From positions 1 through 5,810 of the forward strand of contig JAGVUW010000271.1 of assembly GCA_019136035.1 (NCBI GenBank): a stretch of DNA of 5,810 bases, written 5' to 3'. Source of the DNA: Verrucomicrobiota bacterium (GTDB lineage: Bacteria; Verrucomicrobiota; Lentisphaeria; Oligosphaerales; JAFGRS01). The notes under the pieces were generated by a model. The model worked only from the letters and a program-made list of their open reading frames with translations, ran no database searches and was not told the origin of the DNA. The translations under genes were made by a program, and so were the position numbers. Below, piece by piece: positions 1 to 4,841 of this stretch (within the stretch, counting starts at the first letter, position 1; the number at the start of each line of letters is the position of its first letter).

Positions 1-60
1 GCCAATCGGGAGATTGGCGCGCCCGGGCGGTCCACGGACGGCGCCGTGGACCTACTTGCC
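1..60 (+). repeat. Direct repeat copy A with two hairpins
   Basis: This 60-bp unit recurs at 120-179 with 59 of 60 identical bases (t at 57 versus c at 176). It contains a 7-bp stem GCCAATC/GATTGGC closed by a GGGA tetraloop (1-18), a 10-bp palindrome CGCCCGGGCG (20-29), and a 9-bp stem GGTCCACGG/CCGTGGACC with a 6-nt loop (29-37 with 44-52). The paired hairpins and near-perfect copying suggest a dispersed palindromic repeat (REP/BIME-like) or a structured RNA element. No family was recognised. The first base of the window is the first base of the hairpin, so the true left end may lie outside. Confidence 0.85.
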
Positions 61-89
61 GCCCCGGCGGTGCTCCCCCCCCTGGGACC

Positions 90-107
90 GCCACTCTCCC
101 GAGTGGC
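90..107 (-). repeat. Inverted, diverged copy of the repeat's core hairpin
   Basis: Read on the minus strand this is GCCACTCGGGAGAGTGGC, which matches the 18-nt hairpin at 1-18 and 120-137 (GCCAATCGGGAGATTGGC) except at one base pair, where A-T is replaced by C-G. The GGGA loop is unchanged. It lies between the two direct copies in the opposite orientation, giving a + / - / + arrangement. The rest of the 60-bp unit is not clearly preserved around it, apart from a following GGCGGTCC on the minus strand that resembles part of the unit. Confidence 0.7.
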
Positions 108-119
108 TCCGGTGGCCCT

Positions 120-179
120 GCCAATCGGGAGATTGGCGCGCCCGGGCGGTCCACGGACGGCGCCGTGGACCTACTCGCC
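120..179 (+). repeat. Direct repeat copy B with two hairpins
   Basis: This is the second copy of the unit at 1-60, offset by 119 bp and differing only at 176. Both hairpins are intact: GCCAATC-GGGA-GATTGGC at 120-137, and the 9-bp stem at 148-156 with 163-171. Similarity fades after 179. The copy ends about 130 bp before the manA start. Confidence 0.85.
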
Positions 180-243
180 CGCGCCGGGGATCCGGCTGTC
201 GTGGCGGCGGCATCTCAGCCGCTCTGGCGGGCTGTCCTTAGGG

Positions 244-271
244 TTGTTTTCCTCCCGGTCTCTCCTATGTT
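244..271 (+). promoter_or_regulatory. Weak candidate sigma70-type promoter for manA
   Basis: TTGTTT (244-249) and TATGTT (266-271) are separated by 16 bp and lie in the only T-rich patch upstream of manA. Matches to consensus are partial (3/6 and 4/6). Transcription would begin around 278 and leave a leader of about 34 nt before the ATG at 312. This is a visual match only. Confidence 0.25.
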
Positions 272-311
272 AGCGGCCGCCTGGGGCGCGGCCCCAGGCC
301 GGGTCGAACGC

Positions 312-1490
312 ATGAACAGCCAACGCCTCTTCCGACTCACATGCGGGGTTCGGCGCTACGCCTGGGGTGACTGCGGCACCCCGGAGCGTCCGCCCTGCAT
401 TGCCAGTCTGCTCGGCCTGGCGCCCGACGGCGGGCCTTTCGCCGAGCTGTGGATGGGCGGCCATGCGTCGTTGCCCGCCGTGGTGGCGGACTGGCCGGGC
501 AGCCCGCGCCTCGATGCCCTCGTCCGCGCTCAGGGCGAGGCCATTCTTGGGCCGACCGGCGGCACCGAGTTTCCCTTCCTCCTTAAGGTCCTGAGCTGCG
601 CCCAGCCGCTCTCGCTGCAGGCGCATCCCGACCAGGCTCTGGCCGCGCGCCTGCACGCGCAGGCCCCCGAGTGCTATCCGGACGACCGCGCCAAGCCGGA
701 GGTCGCCATCGCTCTGACCCCGTTCACGGCCCTGGTCGGCCTGCGGCCCTTCGTCGACCTCGTGGCCGAGGCTCGGCGCCTGCCGCCGCTGCGGGCTCTC
801 TGCGACGGCCTGGCACGGAGACCGGACGCCTCGCGACAGGCCCTCGGCAGGCTCCTGACGCTGCCGCCTGAGCACGCCCGGGCGCTCCTCGACAGCACGG
901 TGCAGCGCCTTCCCCCGGACGCGGCCCGCTCTGACCGCGACCGGCTCTTCGACCACTGCCTGCGGCAGTTCCCCGGTGACCCGGCCGCCCTGGTGCCCTA
1001 CATCCTGAACCTGGTCCGCCTGCAGGCCGGCGAGGCTGTCGGGCTGCCGCCCGGCGAGCCCCACGCCTACATCGATGGTACCATCATTGAGTGCATGACG
1101 CCCAGCGACAACGTGGTCCGCGCCGGCCTGACCGCCAAGCGGTGCGACCCGGCGCTCTTCTTGGAGATGCTGCCCGCCGGCGCCGGTGCGCCGGCGGTGA
1201 CGACCGGGCTGGCCGCGGGCCCGGGCCTGCGGCTCTACGGCGTGCCGACCACCGATCTGCAGGTCGAGCTGCGCGACATCGACGCCCCGACGGCGGTGCC
1301 GGCGGGCGCTGGCGGCGTCGCGCTCATCCTCGTCCTGGACGGGGCGCTGCGCCTGACGACGGCGGGGTGGAGCGGCACCGCGCCGCGCGGGACGGTCCTG
1401 CTCTGGCCCGCCGCCCTGCCGGCCGTCCAGGTCGAGCCTGCCGCCGCCGGTTCGCGCTGGGTGCGCGCCGGCCGGCGCCTGGCCGTGTGA
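312..1490 (+). CDS. manA: Mannose-6-phosphate isomerase, class I
   Basis: Cytosolic zinc enzyme interconverting fructose 6-phosphate and mannose 6-phosphate, the entry point to GDP-mannose and mannose-containing polysaccharides. The protein is 392 aa, the usual class I length. The expected zinc ligands are visible: Gln103 and His105 in QAHPD, Glu130 in AKPE, and His251 in PHAY. The family signature follows (IIECMTPSDNVVRAGLTAK, 258-276), with the conserved Arg270 and Lys276. A small jelly-roll-like C-terminal part (about 335-378) ends the protein. The frame is open back to 165, and an in-frame ATG at 267 exists, but homology begins at MNSQRLFRL and the upstream stretch runs into the hairpin repeat, so 312 is preferred. 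No clear Shine-Dalgarno precedes it. It could supply mannose units to the export locus downstream, but that link is inferred only from proximity. Confidence 0.93.
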   Translation: MNSQRLFRLTCGVRRYAWGDCGTPERPPCIASLLGLAPDGGPFAELWMGGHASLPAVVADWPGSPRLDALVRAQGEAILGPTGGTEFPFLLKVLSCAQPLSLQAHPDQALAARLHAQAPECYPDDRAKPEVAIALTPFTALVGLRPFVDLVAEARRLPPLRALCDGLARRPDASRQALGRLLTLPPEHARALLDSTVQRLPPDAARSDRDRLFDHCLRQFPGDPAALVPYILNLVRLQAGEAVGLPPGEPHAYIDGTIIECMTPSDNVVRAGLTAKRCDPALFLEMLPAGAGAPAVTTGLAAGPGLRLYGVPTTDLQVELRDIDAPTAVPAGAGGVALILVLDGALRLTTAGWSGTAPRGTVLLWPAALPAVQVEPAAAGSRWVRAGRRLAV

Positions 1491-1601
1491 GCGCCGCCGC
1501 CATCCTCAAAGAGCCCCGGCGAGGAGAAGGTCCGGCAGGCCATCCATCCGCTGTGGGTGTACATTACGGGGTTCGCGGGATCCTACCCGTCACGCGGTTC
1601 C

Positions 1602-1606
1602 AGGAG
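1602..1606 (+). promoter_or_regulatory. Ribosome binding site of the S1-family gene
   Basis: AGGAG ends 12 nt before the ATG at 1619, a somewhat long spacing. It helps choose this start over the open frame that extends upstream into manA. The rest of the 128-bp manA-S1 gap shows no convincing promoter or terminator. Confidence 0.6.
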
Positions 1607-1618
1607 CATAGGCAGACG

Positions 1619-3088
1619 ATGAGTCAGGACAGCAAGAACTCGGATTTCGGCGCCATCTTCGCGGCTTACGAGGCCAAGGTGCGCACGCAGTTCCAGATCG
1701 GCGACCGCCTCCGTGGCAAGGTCACCCACATCGACCGCAACAGCATCTTCGTCGATGTCGGCTCGCGCAGCGATGCCATCCTCGATCGCACCGAGCTGCA
1801 GGATGCCGAGGGCAACGTCCCCGTCAAGGTCGGCGACACCCTCGAGGCCTTCTGCATCGGCACCAGCGACGACACCATCCGTCTGACCACGCGCATGAAT
1901 GGCAGCGTCGCCGACGCCTCGCTCCTCGAGGCCTACGAGGCCGGCATCCCCGTCGAGGGCCGCGTCGGCCTCGAACGCAAGGGCGGCTATGAGGTCGAAG
2001 TCGCCGGCCAGAAGGGCTTCTGCCCCTACTCGCAGATGGACCTCTTCCGGCGTGAGCCCGCGACCTACATCGGCGAGAAATTCACCTTCCTCATCACCGA
2101 GTACGACAGCGATGGCGGCAACCTCGTCCTGAGCCGCCGGCGCTGCCTGGAGAAAGAGCAGGAGGCCCAGCGCCAGAAGTTGCGCGAGACCCTCGTCGAT
2201 GGCGCCCTCGTCGAGGGCACCGTGACCCGGCTGATGCCCTTCGGCGCCTTCGTCGATCTCGGCGCGGGTGTCGAGGGCCTGGTGCATGTCAGCGAACTCG
2301 GCTGGGGCCGCGGTCTCAAGCCCGAGGAGGTCCTGACGGCCGGCCAGAAGGTCACCGTCAGCGTCCAGAAGCTCGACTGGGAGAACAACCGCCTGAGCCT
2401 GAGTCTGCGTCAGACGCAGGAGAGCCCGTGGGACCGCCTCGAGGGCGGTTCGGACTACGTCGTTGGCCGGCGCTGCGAGGGCGTCGTGACCAAGCTGATG
2501 CCGTTTGGGGCCTTTGTTGAACTCGAGCCTGGCCTGGAAGGCCTCGTGCATATCTCGCGCCTCGGCGCCGGCCGGCGTATCGGGCACCCCTCGGAGGTGC
2601 TCCAGGAGGGCCAGACGGTCGAGGTCACCATCCTCAGCATCGAGCCGGAACGCCAGCGCCTCTCCCTGAGCATGGAGGCGCGCCGCGCCGCCGCCGTCGA
2701 CGATGAGCCCGAGGCGGAGGCCGCTGCCGGGAGCGCTGAAGGCCAGCCGGCCATCCGCGCCGGCGCGCGCCTGACCGGCACCGTCGAGAGCCACCGGGAC
2801 TTTGGCGTCTTCGTCAACCTCGCCGAAGGTCAGACCGGCCTCCTGCACATCAGCCAGGTCGAGGTGGAACGCACCGGCAACCCCGGCAAAGCCCTCTACC
2901 GGCGCTTCCCGCCGAACAGCAGCCTCGAGGTCGTCGTTCTCAGCGTCGAAGGCCGGCGCATCTCGCTGACCCTGCCCGAGACCCTCGAACGCGAGGCCGA
3001 ACGCCAGCAGGTCAGCGACCACACCGACCAAGGCGGCGCCGGCCTCGGCAACCTCGGCGATGTTTTTGGCAGTCTGCGTCTTGAGTGA
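1619..3088 (+). CDS. Ribosomal protein S1-family protein with five S1 domains
   Basis: RNA-binding protein of 489 aa, probably ribosome-associated and helping to recruit mRNA to the 30S subunit. Five S1 (OB-fold) domains are visible at about 25-92, 107-176, 193-264, 280-352 and 378-454. Domains 3 and 4 are the most typical and closely alike (RLMPFGAFVDL and KLMPFGAFVEL, then GLVHVS and GLVHIS). Domains 1 and 2 are more diverged, as in E. coli S1, where they face the ribosome. The N-terminus (SDFGAIFAAYE) resembles the short E. coli S1 helix SFAQLFEESL that docks on protein S2. An acidic, Ala-rich linker (about 356-377) precedes domain 5. E. coli S1 has six domains and 557 aa, so this is a shorter form. 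The frame is open back to 1091, but that part overlaps manA and has shadow-like composition. An S1-like regulator rather than the true ribosomal S1 cannot be excluded, so no symbol is given. Confidence 0.9.
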   Translation: MSQDSKNSDFGAIFAAYEAKVRTQFQIGDRLRGKVTHIDRNSIFVDVGSRSDAILDRTELQDAEGNVPVKVGDTLEAFCIGTSDDTIRLTTRMNGSVADASLLEAYEAGIPVEGRVGLERKGGYEVEVAGQKGFCPYSQMDLFRREPATYIGEKFTFLITEYDSDGGNLVLSRRRCLEKEQEAQRQKLRETLVDGALVEGTVTRLMPFGAFVDLGAGVEGLVHVSELGWGRGLKPEEVLTAGQKVTVSVQKLDWENNRLSLSLRQTQESPWDRLEGGSDYVVGRRCEGVVTKLMPFGAFVELEPGLEGLVHISRLGAGRRIGHPSEVLQEGQTVEVTILSIEPERQRLSLSMEARRAAAVDDEPEAEAAAGSAEGQPAIRAGARLTGTVESHRDFGVFVNLAEGQTGLLHISQVEVERTGNPGKALYRRFPPNSSLEVVVLSVEGRRISLTLPETLEREAERQQVSDHTDQGGAGLGNLGDVFGSLRLE

Positions 3089-3091
3089 GCT

Positions 3092-3139
3092 GCAAAGGCC
3101 TTTGCCGGGGCCTGACGGGACAAGGTCGATCCAGGCCTT
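3092..3139 (+). terminator. Palindrome and hairpin after the S1-family gene, possible terminator
   Basis: Just after the stop codon is a perfect 14-bp palindrome GCAAAGGCCTTTGC (3092-3105). A second possible stem pairs GGGGCCTG (3107-3114) with CAGGCCTT (3132-3139), including two G-T pairs. No T-tract follows either, so a classical intrinsic terminator is not supported. The position at the end of a gene and before a candidate promoter makes some 3'-end role plausible. Confidence 0.35.
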
Positions 3140-3154
3140 AGTGCCAACTAGTGC

Positions 3155-3181
3155 TTGACATCGCGCCGATGGACGTATACG
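3155..3181 (+). promoter_or_regulatory. Candidate sigma70-type promoter for the barrel gene
   Basis: A perfect TTGACA -35 hexamer (3155-3160) is followed after 15 bp by TATACG (3176-3181), a 4/6 match to the -10 consensus. The spacing is shorter than the ideal 17 bp. Transcription from here would start near 3188, in an AT-richer patch (3184-3206), and give a leader of about 155 nt before the ATG at 3343. It suggests that the export genes are transcribed separately from the S1 gene. Confidence 0.4.
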
Positions 3182-3214
3182 GTGCAATTGGTTTTCGTTT
3201 GTGTGTTCCGGGGG

Positions 3215-3242
3215 GACCGCTCCGCCTTTGGCGGAGGCGGTC
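3215..3242 (+). other. Strong hairpin in the leader of the barrel gene
   Basis: GACCGCTCCGCC (3215-3226) pairs with GGCGGAGGCGGTC (3230-3242) across a TTT loop: 12 base pairs with one unpaired C in the right arm. It lies about 100 nt upstream of the barrel start codon and downstream of the candidate promoter, so it would be in the 5' untranslated RNA. No T-tract follows, which argues against an intrinsic terminator. A structural or regulatory leader role is possible but unproven. Confidence 0.6.
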
Positions 3243-3330
3243 TCGCGGGGGTAGAGTGGATTTGAGAGGCTTCAGGCACATCAGCGGCCCGCCGGTCAAC
3301 GCTGGGTCAGCCATGCCGGGCCGAGCAGAT

Positions 3331-3334
3331 GGAG
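3331..3334 (+). promoter_or_regulatory. Ribosome binding site deciding the barrel-gene start
   Basis: GGAG lies 8 nt before the ATG at 3343, and a further purine-rich AGGGG follows at 3336-3340. This favours 3343 over the in-frame ATG at 3313, which would add ten residues ahead of the signal peptide. Confidence 0.65.
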
Positions 3335-3342
3335 TAGGGGCG

Positions 3343-4656
3343 ATGTCTAGAGATCAGCGCAGGTGGTGGGGTGTCCTGGCCGCGGTCGGCCTGTTCGGCG
3401 TCTCGTCGGCCATGGCGACGTCCATCCAGCTCTCGCCTTTCGTCGGCCACCAGCGCCATGCCCTCTATCGCGCTCCCGGTGTGGCCCACTCGCCGGACCA
3501 GTACTACCAGGACGCCGGCGAGGACTACACCATCCGCCTCAGCAACCTCCGCCTCAGCATGTCGCTGATTCTTGAGGCTGTCTATGACGACAATGTCAAC
3601 CTGACCTCGGGCAGCGACGAGGAGGAGGGCCTGAGCCTGATGCCCATGCTCTCGACGCAGATCTCCTGGCCGATCAACCCCGGCTTCCAGGTCTTCTCCA
3701 CCCTCGCCATCGGCTATCGCTATTACCTCACCGGCGAGGACGAAGCCGATGACGACGGCCTGGTCGTCGGCGGCCTCGGCGGCGGCGTCAGCAGCAATGT
3801 CGGCTTCGACCTCAAGGTCGGCCAGACGGGCACCCTCACCGCCAGCGACGAGTTCTCGCGCGATATCGAGGCCTTCGACGGCGGCAGCCGTCGCAACCGC
3901 GACTACAGCATCAACCGCAACCGCATCAACCTGCGCTACCGCAATGACTTCACCGAGTACACCAACGGCACCGCCCAGGCCACCCACACCAACCAGTGGT
4001 CCGACGAGTCCGACTACGATGAGCAGAACCACTACAGCGACTTCATCGACATGGTCCTGATGACCCACCTCAACCGCAGCCTGCAGGCCGGCCCCTACGT
4101 CCGCGCCGGCATGTATCGGTACACCGAGAACCTCCACAACGACTCCGACGAACTCGAGGGCGGCCTGGCCGTCGCCTACGGCACCACCCAGCGCCTGGCC
4201 CTCAGCGGTAACCTCGGCTACAGCCAGGTCTCTTTCGATACCGCCAACAACCCCGGCGCCGATGACGAATACAGCGGCATGACTGCCCAGATGGCCGCCA
4301 CCTACAACTACAACGATATCACCACGCACCGCCTCATCTCCAGCTACGGCGCCGAGCAGGGCACCCTCGACCAGGATACCAACTTCAGCCGCGAGTGGAT
4401 GACCCAGTACACCATCATGATCCAGCTCCGCGAGGACCTCCTGGTGAATGCCGATCTGGGCTACATCGACGCCCGTGAGTCCGACGGCGGCGAGAACTAC
4501 GACATCTACCGCACCGGCATTGGCCTCGGCTATCGCCTCGGCCGCGATACCACTCTGGACCTGCGCTATGTCCGCGACTGGCATGACTCCGACAACCGTC
4601 GCGACACCAACTACACCCGCAACACCGTCACCCTGCGCCTGACGCATCGTCTCTGA
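3343..4656 (+). CDS. Outer-membrane beta-barrel protein (beta-barrel porin 2 type), exopolysaccharide locus
   Basis: Predicted outer-membrane barrel of 437 aa. A signal peptide covers residues 1-25: basic MSRDQRRWW, hydrophobic core, and cleavage site AMA-TS. The mature part has the alternating polar/hydrophobic pattern of transmembrane strands, with aromatic belts such as GYRYYLTG and YVRAGMYRYTENL. I estimate roughly 16-18 strands. Near the N-terminus, EAVYDDNVNLT (78-88) matches the YDDN-type motif typical of the BBP2 family found in polysaccharide and exosortase-linked loci. Loops are strikingly acidic (GSDEEEG 90-96, GEDEADDDG 131-139, SDESDYDEQ 220-228). The final strand ends THRL rather than the usual aromatic residue. 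The export protein lies 185 bp downstream. The likely role is an outer-membrane channel for the exported polymer. The family assignment rests on motif and architecture, and another porin-like role is possible. Confidence 0.8.
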   Translation: MSRDQRRWWGVLAAVGLFGVSSAMATSIQLSPFVGHQRHALYRAPGVAHSPDQYYQDAGEDYTIRLSNLRLSMSLILEAVYDDNVNLTSGSDEEEGLSLMPMLSTQISWPINPGFQVFSTLAIGYRYYLTGEDEADDDGLVVGGLGGGVSSNVGFDLKVGQTGTLTASDEFSRDIEAFDGGSRRNRDYSINRNRINLRYRNDFTEYTNGTAQATHTNQWSDESDYDEQNHYSDFIDMVLMTHLNRSLQAGPYVRAGMYRYTENLHNDSDELEGGLAVAYGTTQRLALSGNLGYSQVSFDTANNPGADDEYSGMTAQMAATYNYNDITTHRLISSYGAEQGTLDQDTNFSREWMTQYTIMIQLREDLLVNADLGYIDARESDGGENYDIYRTGIGLGYRLGRDTTLDLRYVRDWHDSDNRRDTNYTRNTVTLRLTHRL

Positions 4657-4675
4657 GGCGCCCGGGCTGGACGGG

Positions 4676-4699
4676 CCGGGTCCATCAGGGCAGACCCGG
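4676..4699 (+). other. Intergenic hairpin 1 after the barrel gene
   Basis: CCGGGTC (4676-4682) pairs perfectly with GACCCGG (4693-4699) around a 10-nt loop. It is the first of three successive hairpins between the barrel and export genes. No T-tract follows. Confidence 0.45.
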
Positions 4700-4701
4700 G
4701 A

Positions 4702-4731
4702 CAGGGCACCGCGGCGTGCTGCGGTGCCTTG
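4702..4731 (+). terminator. Intergenic hairpin 2, possible terminator or attenuator
   Basis: A 13-bp stem pairs 4702-4714 with 4719-4731 and includes two G-T wobbles. The loop is CGTG. Its left arm CAGGGCAC (4702-4709) can instead pair perfectly with GTGCCCTG (4738-4745), so two mutually exclusive folds exist. The sequence after the stem (gtgattgtg) is not a T-tract, so a classical intrinsic terminator is not supported. Confidence 0.45.
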
Positions 4732-4777
4732 GTGATTGTGCCCTGCTGTGACGCCAGGCCTCCAGCGGCACAGGGTT

Positions 4778-4805
4778 CGTCGAGTGCCGGCTGCGGCACT
4801 CGACG
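4778..4805 (+). other. Perfect 12-bp hairpin in the leader of the export gene
   Basis: CGTCGAGTGCCG (4778-4789) and CGGCACTCGACG (4794-4805) form a perfect 12-bp stem with a GCTG loop. The hairpin ends 23 nt before the Shine-Dalgarno of the downstream gene. No T-tract follows. It could stabilise the processed message, act in translation control or limit read-through from the barrel gene. It is the strongest perfect hairpin I saw in the window. Confidence 0.65.
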
Positions 4806-4828
4806 TGAGGCATAGCCGTTCTACACCC

Positions 4829-4833
4829 GAGGT
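4829..4833 (+). promoter_or_regulatory. Ribosome binding site supporting a GTG start
   Basis: GAGGT ends 8 nt before GTG at 4842, an ideal spacing. The first ATG in this frame lies far inside the export domain, at residue 53, and starting there would remove the signal peptide, so GTG is the credible start. Confidence 0.75.
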
Positions 4834-4841
4834 CATTCCTG

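Larger units (their letters stand above)
1..311. other. Non-coding region with hairpin repeats upstream of manA
   Basis: No convincing gene lies here. Short open frames exist but are rich in Arg, Pro and Gly and run through the repeat copies, as expected of non-coding GC-rich DNA. The left part (1-179) is occupied by two direct repeat copies and one inverted hairpin copy, annotated separately. The right part (about 236-275) is a T-richer patch that stands out from its GC-rich surroundings and carries a weak promoter-like pair. No tRNA or rRNA was recognised. Because the window begins exactly at a repeat boundary, the repeat cluster may continue to the left. Confidence 0.6.

Noticed and set aside
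1..179. CRISPR array
   Set aside because: There are only two direct copies, of 60 bp with a 59-bp gap. The unit holds two hairpins and the gap contains an inverted copy of the repeat core, which does not fit repeat-spacer architecture.
165..311. 49-residue N-terminal extension of ManA
   Set aside because: It would translate part of repeat copy B and goes beyond the family's usual N-terminus. The candidate promoter also overlaps it.
270..1064. 264-codon minus-strand open frame opposite manA
   Set aside because: It has Arg/Gly/Gln-rich shadow composition, no motif, and lies within a clearly identified gene on the other strand.
1465..1478. 14-bp palindrome GCGCCGGCCGGCGC inside the manA 3' end
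   Set aside because: It lies in coding sequence for Arg/Ala/Gly codons in a GC-rich gene, so it is readily explained by base composition.
1091..1618. Upstream extension of the S1 frame overlapping manA
   Set aside because: The translation is Arg/Pro/Gly-rich, has no S1 similarity and overlaps manA in another frame. The ATG at 1619 has a Shine-Dalgarno and begins the recognisable N-terminus.
3121..3150. Sigma54-type promoter on the minus strand (TGGCAC)
   Set aside because: TGGCAC is present, but the required GC of the -12 element is not at the right spacing.
1583..3187. Long minus-strand open frame (534 codons) opposite the S1 gene
   Set aside because: It is the antisense shadow of a GC-rich gene whose codon bias removes stops on the other strand. 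Its composition is Ala/Asp/Glu/Gly/Leu-rich with no recognisable domain.
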